64,000 nucleotides of DNA from Gordonia hankookensis (GTDB lineage: Bacteria > Actinomycetota > Actinomycetes > Mycobacteriales > Mycobacteriaceae): positions 1 to 64,000 of the forward strand of contig NZ_JACWMS010000006.1 of NCBI RefSeq assembly GCF_014673215.1. Reading direction: 5' to 3'. The notes under the pieces are model-generated. The model saw only the letters and a program-made list of their open reading frames with translations. It was not told the origin of the DNA and searched no databases. The position numbers and the translations under genes were made by a program. Shown here piece by piece: positions 7,271 to 16,371 of this stretch (the stretch's first letter is position 1; every line of letters starts with the position of its first letter).

Positions 7271-9721
7271 TCAGCCCGGGAGTTGGATCACCACCGGCCC
7301 GACGCCCGGGACCTGCACCGTCGTCTCGGTGGGGCCCTTGTCGCCGTCGTCGCGCCGGCCGTTGCTGACATAGATCGTCACCACACTGCCCGGCATCGCC
7401 GAATCCGACGGCGCGGTGAACACCACCGTGCCCTGCGGCCGGTTGCTGTCGACGTCGAGCTGGTTCACCTTGAACCCGGCGCGCTGCAGTCGCGACGTCG
7501 CGTCGCTGGCCCGCAGACCGCTGACCGAGGGAATCCGCCCGCGGTCATTGCCTGCCATGAATCGCGGATCGGTCGGTGGGAGGTTCACCGGCCCGAACTT
7601 GGTGGCCACCGGTTTGATCGCGGCGTACCAGGTCCGCGCCGGCTCCATGCCGCCGTACAGATTTCCGTCGTAGCACTGACGCAGCGGGCTGCTGCAGATC
7701 CCGGTCGGATTCGGGCCGTCGTTGTAGACGTAGGAGGAGCCGGCGATGTTGTTGGTGAAGCCCAGGAACGCCGACGAACGATGCGACTCGGTGGTACCCG
7801 TCTTACCGGAGACCGGCAGGGTCCAGCCTGCGGACCCGGCGGCGCCTGCGGATGTGCCGCCACCCTTGTCGTCGTGGCTCAGGCCGTTGGCGAGGGTGTT
7901 GGCGAGGCCTTCCTCGACGGCCTGCTCGCACGGCGGCGGGTTGAACGGGACTGCGGTCATCGCCGGCTTGCCGTCGGGCCCGAGCACCGGATTGCCGTAC
8001 TGATCACGCTTGATGCGGCTGATGGATGCGATCGGATTCGGCGGGCACCAGGTGCCGCCGGAGGCCAGAGTGGCGGCGACGTTCGACAACTCGAGACCGT
8101 TGACGGGCAGTGGTCCCAGTGTGAACGAGCCGAAGTTGCCTTCCTTCACGTAGGTGGCCATGCTCTTGTCGCCATAGCCCGACGATCCGGGCACGGTGTA
8201 GGACCGCAACCCGAGACGTACGGCCATGTCGACTGCCGGCTTCACACCGACCTGCTGCAACAGCTTGACGAAGGCCGTGTTGGGGGACTGCGCGAGCGCA
8301 TTGGTCACAGACATCGAAGCGGGATACTTGCCGTCGTTCTTGACGCAGTACGAGTTCGCCGGGCACCCGTTGGACCCGCTGCTGTTGCCCATGCCCTCGA
8401 GTGCGACGAAGCCGGGTACCTGGATGTTGGAGGCGAGTCCGAGTCCCTTCTCCATGGCTGCCGCCGTGGTGAAGATCTTGAACACCGACCCGGCGCCGTC
8501 ACCGACCATCGAGAACGGCTGTGACTGCACGGTCTGGCCTGCCTTGAGGTTGAGCCCGTAGTCGCGGCTCGAGGCCATCGCCAGGATGTCGTGCGATTTC
8601 TTGCCGGGCCGGATCGCGCTCATCACGTCGGCGACACCGTCGGAATCGGGATTCGCCTGTGCTTTGACGGCCCGCATGGTCGACCGCTGGACATCGGGGT
8701 CGAGGGTGGTGCGGATCACGTAGCCGCCGCGTGCCACCGAGTCGCGTGACATGCCGTTCTCGGCGAGGAACTGCAACGCGTAGTCGCAGAAGAACCCGTT
8801 GTTGTCGGCTCCGATGCAGCCCTGCGTCGGGGTCTGCGGGTTGGGCACCACACCGAGTGGCTTCGCCTTGGCCGCCACGAGCTCCGCGCGACGATCCGGG
8901 AAGTTCTGGATCATGGTGTCGAGGACGGTGTTCCGCCGCTTGGTCGCGGCTTCCGGATTGGTGTACGGGTCGAGGGCCGAGCTCGACTGCACCATGCCGG
9001 CCAGCATGGCCGCCTGTTCGACCGCCAGGTCCTTGGCGTGCTTGCCGAAATAGGTCTGGGCCGCCGCCTCGATGCCGTAGGCGTTGTTGCCGAACGGCAC
9101 CACGTTCAGGTAGCGGGTGACGATCTGTTTCTTGGCCTCTTGCTTGGCCGCCGCGTCGTCGAGGCCCTTGTCCCGTTTCGCCTGGTCGGTGAGCGACTGT
9201 TCCATGGTCAACGCCATGCGGACCTCACGCAGCTTGCGCGCCGGAGTGGTCTCGATCGCCGCCTGCCGGTCGGCCTCGGTGCGTGCGAGGACCAGGAGTT
9301 GATAGTTCTTGATGTACTGCTGATCGAGCGTCGAGGCGCCCTGCTGCACTTCGCCCGACGACGAGTTCTTGAGCGCCGCGCGGATGGTGCCCTTCCAGTC
9401 GACGCCGTCGTGTTCGAGGAACCGGCGATCTTCGATGGAGATGATCGCGCGGATCATGTCCGGCGAGATGTCGTTGTAGCCGACCTGATAGCGGTACTGG
9501 TCGTAGAGCACGGCTATCGGCGTGCCCGCCGAGTCGGTCATCGTGGTGACCTCCGGCAAGGTGCCGTTGAGCAACTCCGATGAGACATTTTCGACGGCGG
9601 AGGCCGCACGGTTGGACACCACGCCCATACCGCTTGCGACCGGGTACAGCAGACCGGCCACCAACACGCCAGCCAGCAGGCAGGCTCCGGCCAGCGGCCA
9701 CAGCTTCTTCGAGATCGGCAC
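7271..9721 (-). CDS. ponA: Bifunctional penicillin-binding protein with PASTA domain (PonA2-like)
   Basis: A class A penicillin-binding protein that polymerises and cross-links peptidoglycan. From GTG 9721 (816 residues): a membrane anchor near 10-30; a GT51 transglycosylase whose catalytic Glu lies in ISIEDRRF (E97); a transpeptidase with SVFK (S412), SPN (479-481) and KTGT (640-643); and a C-terminal PASTA domain (about 720-785) that may sense muropeptides or lipid II. The GTG start is preferred because the upstream extension is Cys/His-rich and not family-like. It is divergent from whiB4, as in M. tuberculosis. Confidence 0.95.
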   Translation of the reverse strand: MPISKKLWPLAGACLLAGVLVAGLLYPVASGMGVVSNRAASAVENVSSELLNGTLPEVTTMTDSAGTPIAVLYDQYRYQVGYNDISPDMIRAIISIEDRRFLEHDGVDWKGTIRAALKNSSSGEVQQGASTLDQQYIKNYQLLVLARTEADRQAAIETTPARKLREVRMALTMEQSLTDQAKRDKGLDDAAAKQEAKKQIVTRYLNVVPFGNNAYGIEAAAQTYFGKHAKDLAVEQAAMLAGMVQSSSALDPYTNPEAATKRRNTVLDTMIQNFPDRRAELVAAKAKPLGVVPNPQTPTQGCIGADNNGFFCDYALQFLAENGMSRDSVARGGYVIRTTLDPDVQRSTMRAVKAQANPDSDGVADVMSAIRPGKKSHDILAMASSRDYGLNLKAGQTVQSQPFSMVGDGAGSVFKIFTTAAAMEKGLGLASNIQVPGFVALEGMGNSSGSNGCPANSYCVKNDGKYPASMSVTNALAQSPNTAFVKLLQQVGVKPAVDMAVRLGLRSYTVPGSSGYGDKSMATYVKEGNFGSFTLGPLPVNGLELSNVAATLASGGTWCPPNPIASISRIKRDQYGNPVLGPDGKPAMTAVPFNPPPCEQAVEEGLANTLANGLSHDDKGGGTSAGAAGSAGWTLPVSGKTGTTESHRSSAFLGFTNNIAGSSYVYNDGPNPTGICSSPLRQCYDGNLYGGMEPARTWYAAIKPVATKFGPVNLPPTDPRFMAGNDRGRIPSVSGLRASDATSRLQRAGFKVNQLDVDSNRPQGTVVFTAPSDSAMPGSVVTIYVSNGRRDDGDKGPTETTVQVPGVGPVVIQLPG

Positions 9722-9883
9722 ATCGACAGGATACGTGTGATGGGCGGAACATCGTCCGACCACGGGTCACGGGGGGTCGCGTGCGGCGAGCGGGGCAGGT
9801 GACCTGCGCGGATGTCACTTGTTTGGACGATGGTGCCATTTTCTTTGCTCCAGGGGTTGCGCTCCCATGCACAGATCCTTAAA

Positions 9884-9912
9884 TTGAGTGCAGAATGTGA
9901 CTCACTTAACAT
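9884..9912 (+). promoter_or_regulatory. Candidate sigma-A promoter for whiB4
   Basis: TTGAGT (9884-9889), a 17-base spacer and TAACAT (9907-9912) lie in the 346-base divergent region between ponA and whiB4 and point towards whiB4. This would leave a leader of about 150 bases. No equally good promoter was seen for ponA. Confidence 0.5.
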
Positions 9913-10067
9913 TCCCTCGGGGATGTGAAGCGCGACCAGTGCCGCGGGAGCCGTGACCAGCGCAAATGCTTCCGTTGGTGAGAAATGTTCACGGTCAGGG
10001 ACGTCGGAGTCGTGGCAGAGAACGCGTGACGACCCGGCGGGACACAACGACAGACAGGGGTCGGCGG

Positions 10068-10382
10068 ATGGCGATTGCGGCAGTTTCCACCGGAGATGAC
10101 GCTCGGTTGATGTGGGTGTCACAAGCTCGATGCCGGGGAGGAAACCCCGACGACCTGTTCGTTCGCGGAGCGGCCCAGCGCAAGGCCGCAACGATCTGCC
10201 GGCACTGCCCGGTGCAGCTCGAATGTGGTGCCGACGCCCTCGACAACCGAGTCGAGTTCGGTGTCTGGGGCGGCATGACCGAGCGGCAGCGGCGGGCGTT
10301 GCTCCGGCAGCATCCAGAGGTCACGTCCTGGGCGGCATTCTTCGACGCCCAACGACGCCGGCAGCGCGCCGACGCGGTGTGA
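10068..10382 (+). CDS. whiB4: WhiB-family iron-sulfur regulator (WhiB4 position)
   Basis: A 104-residue WhiB protein. Four Cys ligands (C22, C44, C47, C53; pattern C-x21-C-x2-C-x5-C) hold a 4Fe-4S cluster, followed by the GVWGG turn (65-69) and a basic helix ERQRRALLR. ATG 10068 is preceded by AGGGG; an upstream in-frame extension is basic and non-conserved. In M. tuberculosis WhiB4 is an oxygen/NO-sensitive redox regulator. The assignment to WhiB4 rests on its position beside ponA and the ArsA-like ATPases. Confidence 0.93.
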   Translation: MAIAAVSTGDDARLMWVSQARCRGGNPDDLFVRGAAQRKAATICRHCPVQLECGADALDNRVEFGVWGGMTERQRRALLRQHPEVTSWAAFFDAQRRRQRADAV

Positions 10383-10412
10383 CCCAGCGACGAACGACAG
10401 TCGCACGACACT

Positions 10413-10440
10413 GATGGCCGGCCCGTTCGGGCCGGCCATC
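10413..10440. terminator. Bidirectional hairpin terminator
   Basis: A perfect 12-bp stem (GATGGCCGGCCC / GGGCCGGCCATC) with a GTTC loop lies between the convergent whiB4 and ATPase genes. There is no T-run, as is common in high-GC actinobacteria. Confidence 0.75.
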
Positions 10441-10463
10441 GTCGTTGAGGGTGAGGAGCGCTG

Positions 10464-11582
10464 TCAGCCGCGGCTGACGATCTGCTCGGCGACGGCGCGC
10501 AGCGCGACGGCGTCGGCCACCTCGAACGGCAGGGACGGGACCCCGACGATCGGCACGGCGGGATGCGATGCGGTGAACCGTTGCAGCAGGTGGAGTTCCC
10601 GCTTGCCCCTGGCCGCACGCTCGGAGTGGATCTCGAGCACGCCCCGGGTCAGTTCGTCGTCGACGCTCTCGAGGGCCGCACGGGCCGACGACTCGGAGAT
10701 CGACGTCAGATTCGGGTGGGTGCGGTTGAGGATCAGGCCGGCGAGTGGCATCGACTCCTCCGAGAGGCGGTCGACGAAGAACGCCGCCTCGCGCAGCGCG
10801 TCCGGTTCGGCCGCGGCGACCACGGCGAACTGGGTGCCGGGCTGCTTGAGCAACTCGTAGGTCTTGAGTGCCCGGTCCTGGAAACCGCCGAACATCGAGT
10901 CGAGCGACTGTACGAACATCGCGACGTCGCGCAGCATGTCACCGCCGATGATGGTCGAGACACCGCGCATCGCCAGACTCATCGCGCCGGTGACCATCCG
11001 GCCCACGCCGCGGCCACCGCCGACGAGCACCTTCATCAGCCGGCCCGACAGGAACGAGCCGAGCCGTTGCGGTGCGTCGAGGAAGTCGAGGGCGTTCCGT
11101 GACGGCGGGGTGTCGACGATGATGAGGTCCCAGTGATCCCGCTCGAGCAGCTTGCCGAGCTTCTCCATCGCCATGTACTCCTGCGTCCCGGAGAACGACG
11201 ACGCCATCGTCTGATAGAAGGAGTTCTCCATGATCGCGGCCGCCCGGTCGGGTGATGAGTACTCCAGCACCATCTCGTCGAAGGTGCGTCTCATGTCGAG
11301 CATCATCGCGTCGAGGGAACCGGCGCCCGAATCGCCGGACCCGTTCACGGCGCCGATGTCCACCGGCTGCGGATCGTTGGTGAGCTCGGACATGCCCAGC
11401 GACTGCGCCAGCCTGCGGGCCGGGTCGATGGTGAGTACCGCGACGGTCCGGCCCTGCTCGGCGGCGTACAGCGCCATGGCGGCGGCCGTGGTGGTCTTGC
11501 CGACCCCGCCCGCGCCGCAACAGATCACCACGCGGGTGGTGGGATCGGTGAGCACCGAGCCCATCTTCAGGTCCAGCGGCAT
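10464..11582 (-). CDS. ArsA/Get3-like ATPase, second of pair
   Basis: A 372-residue P-loop ATPase of the ArsA/Get3 (MinD-like) family, matching Rv3680. It has a deviant Walker A CGAGGVGKTT near 22-31, a switch-like IDPARR, and VDTPPSRNALDFLD (Walker B region). There are no membrane segments. Its ATG abuts the TAG stop of the partner ATPase, so the two are translationally coupled and probably form a heteromer. The mycobacterial pair has been linked to protection against nitric oxide and glycerol stress; the client is unknown here. Confidence 0.9.
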   Translation of the reverse strand: MPLDLKMGSVLTDPTTRVVICCGAGGVGKTTTAAAMALYAAEQGRTVAVLTIDPARRLAQSLGMSELTNDPQPVDIGAVNGSGDSGAGSLDAMMLDMRRTFDEMVLEYSSPDRAAAIMENSFYQTMASSFSGTQEYMAMEKLGKLLERDHWDLIIVDTPPSRNALDFLDAPQRLGSFLSGRLMKVLVGGGRGVGRMVTGAMSLAMRGVSTIIGGDMLRDVAMFVQSLDSMFGGFQDRALKTYELLKQPGTQFAVVAAAEPDALREAAFFVDRLSEESMPLAGLILNRTHPNLTSISESSARAALESVDDELTRGVLEIHSERAARGKRELHLLQRFTASHPAVPIVGVPSLPFEVADAVALRAVAEQIVSRG

Positions 11583-12608
11583 CTAGGCACCTGCCTTCTG
11601 CAAGAGGTTGACGAGTTCGTAGATCGCCCCGAGGTCGATACCGTCGCCGAGCGTCGGCAACTCCAGGGTGGGCAACTCGACGTCGTCGAGTTGTGCCTTG
11701 GCCACCTGCTGGGCCTGCAGTCGGGTCGCGTGCTCGATGGTCTCGGTGAGCAGGCCTGCCAAGTCCTCGTCCGAGACGTTCATACCGGCCGCGGTCAGAT
11801 GCTCGAGCACCCGCGGCGCATCGATCCGGCTCTCGGCGATCTCGTCGATGGAACCGGCGGGCAGATGGGTCGCACTCACGCGGTTGATGATGAGCGTGCC
11901 GATCGTCAGGTCCTTCTCGCGCAGCTCGGCCACGGCCTCGACGGTCTCCTGGATGGGCATCGCCTCGAGCAGGGTGACCAGATGGATGACGGTGTCCTCG
12001 GAATGCAGGAGTTTCACCACGCCATCACTCTGGTTGCGGATCGGCCCGGTCTTGGCGATGTCGGCCATCGCCTTCGTCACGTCGAGGAAGTTCCCGATCC
12101 GGCCGGTCGGCGGGGCGTCGACGACGACGGCGTCGTAGACGCGTCTGCCCTGCTTGTCGGTGTGGATGATCCGTTCCTTGATCTTGCCGGTGATGAGGAC
12201 GTCGCGGAGTCCGGGCGCGACGGTGGTGACGAAGTCGATGGCGCCGATGCGCTTCATCGCGCGACCGGCGAAACCGAGGTTGTAGAACATGTCGAGGTAC
12301 TCGAGGAGGGCGTGTTCGATGTCGAGGGCGAGCGCCGACACCTCGCCGCCGCCCGAGGCGGTGGCGATCCGCGTGTCGGTCGGCGGCAGCGGCGGGATGT
12401 CGAAGAGCTGTGCGATGCCTTGGCGGCCTTCGCATTCCACGAGGAGGACCTTCTTGCCGTCGGCGGCCAGGGCGAGGGCAAGAGCGGCGGCGACGGTGGT
12501 CTTGCCGGTACCGCCCTTACCGGATACGAAGTGCAGGCGGGCGCGCTCGGCGGACTCGGGCCATTCGTTGGCGTGCCCGGCGTCGTCGGCCGGTGTTTCG
12601 TTCACCAC
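11583..12608 (-). CDS. ArsA/Get3-like ATPase, first of pair
   Basis: A 341-residue ArsA-like ATPase matching Rv3679. Walker A is SGKGGTGKTT near residue 29, with the signature Lys and VLLVECEGRQ replacing the usual Asp-containing switch; VVVDAPPTGR is the second nucleotide motif. There is a long helical insert rich in Ala/Leu. GTG 12608 or the next codon GTG 12605 is the start. It is first in a two-gene operon, divergent from the DUF4177 gene by 43 bases, so the two promoters must be compact or overlapping. Confidence 0.9.
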   Translation of the reverse strand: MVNETPADDAGHANEWPESAERARLHFVSGKGGTGKTTVAAALALALAADGKKVLLVECEGRQGIAQLFDIPPLPPTDTRIATASGGGEVSALALDIEHALLEYLDMFYNLGFAGRAMKRIGAIDFVTTVAPGLRDVLITGKIKERIIHTDKQGRRVYDAVVVDAPPTGRIGNFLDVTKAMADIAKTGPIRNQSDGVVKLLHSEDTVIHLVTLLEAMPIQETVEAVAELREKDLTIGTLIINRVSATHLPAGSIDEIAESRIDAPRVLEHLTAAGMNVSDEDLAGLLTETIEHATRLQAQQVAKAQLDDVELPTLELPTLGDGIDLGAIYELVNLLQKAGA

Positions 12609-12651
12609 TGCATCACCATATCGACAACCCTCGACCCGTTAGGGTGGGTCC

Positions 12652-12816
12652 ATGAGTGAAGTGACCGCGTGGGAGTACGTGACCGTGCCGTTGTTGACGC
12701 ACGCCACCAAGCAGATCCTGGATCAGTGGGGCGCAGACGGCTGGGAACTGGTCAGCGTACTGGCCGGCCCGACCGGTGAGCAGCACGTCGCCTACCTGAA
12801 GCGGCCGAAGGGATAG
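12652..12816 (+). CDS. DUF4177 mini-protein, 54 aa
   Basis: A very short gene: ATG at 12652 and TAG at 12814-12816. The protein begins MSEVTAWEYVTVPLL and contains the family's WGADGWELVSV motif. It is short and probably a single beta-alpha-beta unit. M. tuberculosis has an equivalent small gene (Rv3678A) at this place. It is five bases upstream of the RidA gene, so the two are surely co-transcribed. Function unknown. Confidence 0.88.
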   Translation: MSEVTAWEYVTVPLLTHATKQILDQWGADGWELVSVLAGPTGEQHVAYLKRPKG

Positions 12817-12821
12817 CACCG

Positions 12822-13295
12822 ATGGCAGGTACATGGACCCAGCGTCTGGCCGAGCTCGGTATCGAACTGCCCCCGGTGGTCTCGCCGGTCGCGAGTTACG
12901 TACCCGCGGTCCGGACCGGGAACCTCGTCTACACGGCCGGACAGCTGCCGATCGTGGCCGGTGAGCTCGACGTCGCGGGCAAGGTGCACGAGGGTGCCGA
13001 GGGCGTTGTCAACCCGGATCAGGCCAATGCCGCTGCCCGCCAGTGCGCCCTGAACGCGCTCGCCGCCGTCGACGGTCTGGTCGGCATCGATTCGGTCGTG
13101 CGCATCGTCAAGGTCGTGGGCTTCGTCGCTTCCGCACACGGATTCACCGGCCAGCCCGGTGTCATCAACGGTGCCTCGGACCTCCTCGGGGAGATCTTCG
13201 GTGAGAATGGCGTCCACGCCCGCTCGGCGGTCGGTGTCGCCGAGCTGCCGATGGGCGCGCCCGTGGAGGTCGAGCTCATCGTCGAGGTTTCCTGA
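12822..13295 (+). CDS. RidA family (reactive intermediate deaminase-like) protein
   Basis: A 157-residue member of the YjgF/RidA superfamily (Rv3678c position). The N-terminal LVYTAGQLPI and C-terminal motif LPMGAPVEVELIVEV are typical. The Arg that binds the substrate carboxylate in archetypal RidA is not obvious in the C-terminal strand, so 2-aminoacrylate deaminase activity is uncertain. It lies in a small operon with DUF4177 upstream and the metallo-beta-lactamase-fold gene downstream. Confidence 0.88.
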   Translation: MAGTWTQRLAELGIELPPVVSPVASYVPAVRTGNLVYTAGQLPIVAGELDVAGKVHEGAEGVVNPDQANAAARQCALNALAAVDGLVGIDSVVRIVKVVGFVASAHGFTGQPGVINGASDLLGEIFGENGVHARSAVGVAELPMGAPVEVELIVEVS

Positions 13296-13336
13296 TCCGG
13301 TGACCTGGACCACTGCCCTCGGCGACGCTGTGGGTA

Positions 13337-14182
13337 GTGTCGGATGGCATGACCGACAACGGAAGTGACGCAGCCGAGGCTGCGCCGGTGCACCCGGCGT
13401 ACGGAGTCGTCCGCGAGGTGACCTCGTTCGCGTCGGTGCTGTTGTGCAACAACCCGGGGAGCATGGAGCTCGACGGCACCAACACGTGGATTCTGCGGGC
13501 GCCGGGGCACGCGGAATGTGTGGTGGTCGATCCGGGGCCGCCGAACAAGAAGGGCCACGTCAAGCGGATCGCCGAGCAGCCGGGCATCGCGCTCGTGTTG
13601 ATCTCACACCGCCACTTCGACCACACCGGCGCCATCAAACGCCTGCGGAAACGCGTCGACGCCCCGGTGCGTGCGCGATCGTCGAAGTTCACTCACGGCG
13701 CGCCGACCCTCACCGATCGAGAGGTCATCGAGGCGGCGGGCGTCCGCATCACCGTGCTCGACACACCCGGGCACACGGCAGATTCGGTGAGCTTCCTCGT
13801 CGAGTGCGACGGACAGCGCGCCCTGCTCACCGGCGACACCATCCTGGGCAGCGGGACCACCGTCATCGATCCGTCCGACGGCACCCTGCGGGACTACCTG
13901 AACTCGCTCAACCGGATCATCGTCGAGGGAGAGGACGCCGCCCTGCTTCCCGCCCACGGCCCCGACCATCCCCGGGTCGGCCCGGTGGCGCGCTACTACA
14001 AGGCTCACCGCGAAGAACGGATCGACCAGATCGTGGCCGCGCTCGACGAACTCGGTGTGTCGGCCAAGGACGCCAAACCGATGAAGGTGGTCCGGAAGGT
14101 CTACGCGGACGTCGACAAGAAGCTGTGGCCCGCCGCGCGGATGTCGGTCAAGGCGCAGCTGGACTACCTCCGCGACCGCTGA
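13337..14182 (+). CDS. Metallo-beta-lactamase fold hydrolase
   Basis: A 281-residue MBL-fold protein (Rv3677c position). The metal motif is SHRHFDHTG (near 90), i.e. HxHxDH with Arg between the His residues, followed by LDTPGHTADS and LLTGDTILG. The C-terminal helical region is LACTB2/RNase-like in layout, with KVVRKVYADVD near the end. The substrate is unknown; thioesters or RNA are possible. GTG 13337 and ATG 13349 are both possible starts. Confidence 0.88.
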   Translation: MSDGMTDNGSDAAEAAPVHPAYGVVREVTSFASVLLCNNPGSMELDGTNTWILRAPGHAECVVVDPGPPNKKGHVKRIAEQPGIALVLISHRHFDHTGAIKRLRKRVDAPVRARSSKFTHGAPTLTDREVIEAAGVRITVLDTPGHTADSVSFLVECDGQRALLTGDTILGSGTTVIDPSDGTLRDYLNSLNRIIVEGEDAALLPAHGPDHPRVGPVARYYKAHREERIDQIVAALDELGVSAKDAKPMKVVRKVYADVDKKLWPAARMSVKAQLDYLRDR

Positions 14183-14199
14183 CCCGGCCCGACACAGAC

Positions 14200-14265
14200 T
14201 CGTCCCCCGGGTATCGCCTCATCCCTCACCTGTAACCGGAGGAACGAGCGATACCCGGGGGACGA
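14200..14265. terminator. 18-bp perfect inverted repeat, bidirectional terminator
   Basis: TCGTCCCCCGGGTATCGC (14200-14217) is exactly complementary to 14248-14265, with a 30-nt loop. It sits between the convergent MBL and crp genes. The stem is long and lacks a T-tract. Confidence 0.75.
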
Positions 14266-14278
14266 ACTGAAGGTTCTG

Positions 14279-14953
14279 TTACCGGGCGCGACGCGCCAGG
14301 CGCTCGGAGTCGGCGATCAGCACGCTCTTGCCCTCGAGCCGCAGCCAGCCGCGCTGAGCGAAGTCGGCCAGCGCCTTGTTGACCGTCTCACGGGAGGCGC
14401 CGACGAGCTGAGCGATCTCCTCCTGCGTCAGGTCGTGGGTGACACGCAGCGCGCCACCCTCCTGGGTGCCGAACCGCTGTGCGAGCTGCAGGAGCTGCTT
14501 GGCCACGCGTCCCGGCACATCGGTGAAGATGAGATCCGCCAGGTTGTTGTTGGTCCGGCGCAGACGGCGGGCGAGCACCCGCAGGAGCTGTTCGGCGATC
14601 TCGGGGCGATCCTTGATCCAGGCGCGCAGGGCGTCGCGATCCATGGAGACCGCACGGACCTCGGTCACCGTGGTCGCCGACGAGGTCCGCGGCCCGGGGT
14701 CGAAGATCGAGAGCTCGCCGAACATGTCGGACGGTCCCATGATCGTCAGCAGGTTCTCGCGGCCATCAGGAGAGCGACGCCCGACCTTCACCTTGCCCGA
14801 CAGGATGATGTAGAGCCGGTCACCGGGCTCGCCCTCGTGGAAGATCACGTGACCGCGAGGGAAATCGACCGGTTGAAGCTGCTTGGTCAGCGCTGCGACG
14901 GCCGAGGGCTCGACACCCTGGAATATGCCAGCCCGCGCCAGTACGTCCTCCAC
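14279..14953 (-). CDS. crp: cAMP receptor protein (Crp/GlxR)
   Basis: A 224-residue Crp/Fnr regulator equivalent to M. tuberculosis Rv3676 and corynebacterial GlxR. The N-terminal cyclic-nucleotide domain holds FGELSIFDPGPRTSSATT, including the Glu and Arg-Thr/Ser of the phosphate-binding cassette. A long dimer helix follows, then a winged helix with QEEIAQLVGASRETVNKAL. GTG 14953 is the start. It recognises sites near TGTGA-N6-TCACA; candidates in this window are upstream of acs and within the candidate Ms1 promoter. Confidence 0.95.
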   Translation of the reverse strand: MEDVLARAGIFQGVEPSAVAALTKQLQPVDFPRGHVIFHEGEPGDRLYIILSGKVKVGRRSPDGRENLLTIMGPSDMFGELSIFDPGPRTSSATTVTEVRAVSMDRDALRAWIKDRPEIAEQLLRVLARRLRRTNNNLADLIFTDVPGRVAKQLLQLAQRFGTQEGGALRVTHDLTQEEIAQLVGASRETVNKALADFAQRGWLRLEGKSVLIADSERLARRAR

Positions 14954-15142
14954 CTAGGAACCTTTCTCGTCCAAACCACAATCGCGTGGCAACTGGTCAC
15001 CGGCGTCTACAAGCACGTGGATACCGCCCCGCCGACGCGTTGCCCCGTGCAACGCTACTCTCGCCCCAAGCATAAGTGTTGAATGGGTCACGGACCGGAC
15101 CATTGCGGCGAGTCGGCTTCGTCGGCTATGGCGGTTCTGCGG

Positions 15143-15415
15143 TCAGCTGGCGCGCTTCGGCGACGACGAGAGCATCGAATCCGACGTCGGCAGGGCCGGT
15201 TCACCGATCCCGCGACGAGTGCGGAACTCGTCGAGCGCGGCGGGAAAACCCTCCTTGGCCAGCGTGTCCACGTGTGCGGCGTCGGCCGATTCGAGGAATT
15301 CCTCCACGTGGTCCCGGGACACTGAGAGGCGGTCGATCCGACTCTGGACCTTCTCCATCGCCAGCGCGAAAAGCATGAGGACAGCTGGGAACAGCAGCGC
15401 CGCGAGTCCTTGCAT
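15143..15415 (-). CDS. Small membrane protein (Rv3675-like position)
   Basis: A 90-residue protein starting MQGLAALLFPAVLM, with one N-terminal membrane helix and a charged cytoplasmic region rich in Glu/Asp (MEKVQSRIDR, HVEEFLES). ATG 15415 is chosen because the helix then lies at the N-terminus; the longer frame to 15583 would overlap the nth start. M. tuberculosis also has a small membrane gene between crp and nth. Function unknown. Confidence 0.75.
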   Translation of the reverse strand: MQGLAALLFPAVLMLFALAMEKVQSRIDRLSVSRDHVEEFLESADAAHVDTLAKEGFPAALDEFRTRRGIGEPALPTSDSMLSSSPKRAS

Positions 15416-15573
15416 GGGGACCAGTAAACACAATGGGATCCGTCTCCCGCCAACCAGAGTGGCGGCCTTCACTGACTTGTTACCAATGCGTAGCACCGTC
15501 GTGGGCGCCCCGTTCCCGGCGATGCGCACGGTCTCTGTCGGTCCCGCGGCGACGATCTGGCTAACCTGAATCG

Positions 15574-16371
15574 GTGAGCGCACGTAAGACCACCGACCCC
15601 GCGGTGCCGACTCCGTCGGCCCGTCCGCGCAAGAGCGGCGGGGCCCAGACGCACCTCGGGCTCGTGCGTCGTGCCCGTCGGATGAACCGGGCCCTCCAGG
15701 TCGCGTTCCCCCACGTCTACTGCGAGCTCGACTTCACCACACCGCTCGAGCTGTCGGTCGCCACCATCCTGTCGGCACAGTGCACCGATGTCCGGGTCAA
15801 CATGGTGACCCCCGCGCTGTTCGCGAGGTACCCGACCGCGGTGTCGTACGCGCAGGCCGACCGCACCGAACTCGAGGAGATGATCCGCTCGACCGGCTTC
15901 TACCGGAACAAGGCGAATTCGATCATCGGCCTGGGTCAGGCGCTGGTCGAGCGGTTCGACGGCGAGGTGCCGAACACACTGAAAGAGCTGGTCACGCTGC
16001 CCGGGTTCGGACGGAAGACCGCCAACGTCGTGCTCGGGAACGCCTTCCGGGTACCCGGCATCACCGTCGACACCCATTTCGCGAGGTTGGTCGGTCGGTG
16101 GGGATGGACCACTGAAACCGATCCGGTCAAGATCGAGCGTGCGGTCGGTGAACTGATCGAGCGCAAGGAATGGACGGATCTCTCGCATCGGGTGATCTTC
16201 CACGGGCGACGCGTGTGTCACGCCCGCAAGCCGGCGTGCGGCGTCTGCGTCCTGGCCAAGGACTGCCCGGCGGTCGGAACCGGTCCGATGGACAAGACCG
16301 AGGCCGCCCGGCTGGTCAAGGGACCCGAGACCGATCACCTGCTGCAGTTGGCGGGGATCACGGCGCAGTGA
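15574..16371 (+). CDS. nth: Endonuclease III (DNA glycosylase/AP lyase)
   Basis: A 265-residue Nth that removes oxidised pyrimidines and cleaves abasic sites. The helix-hairpin-helix LPGFGRKTANVVLG carries the catalytic Lys (K148), and the general-base Asp is D166 in VDTHFARL. The 4Fe-4S loop has C215-x6-C222-x2-C225-x5-C231. The N-terminal extension (1-30) is basic and Pro-rich. It is the first gene of a tightly overlapping operon with tlpA-like, nudix and marP. Confidence 0.96.
   Translation: MSARKTTDPAVPTPSARPRKSGGAQTHLGLVRRARRMNRALQVAFPHVYCELDFTTPLELSVATILSAQCTDVRVNMVTPALFARYPTAVSYAQADRTELEEMIRSTGFYRNKANSIIGLGQALVERFDGEVPNTLKELVTLPGFGRKTANVVLGNAFRVPGITVDTHFARLVGRWGWTTETDPVKIERAVGELIERKEWTDLSHRVIFHGRRVCHARKPACGVCVLAKDCPAVGTGPMDKTEAARLVKGPETDHLLQLAGITAQ

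Noticed and set aside
7199..8524. Long open frame antisense to ponA
   Set aside because: It lies on the opposite strand of a gene with full catalytic motifs; His/Arg/Gly-rich composition is typical of GC-rich shadow frames. The same holds for long frames at 233-1756, 11691-12659, 28700-30388 and 30379-32061.
14990..15015. Crp-like site upstream of crp (autoregulation)
   Set aside because: GTGGCAACTGGTCAC has nine rather than eight bases between GTG and CAC, and the fourth base is not A. Spacing excludes a normal site.
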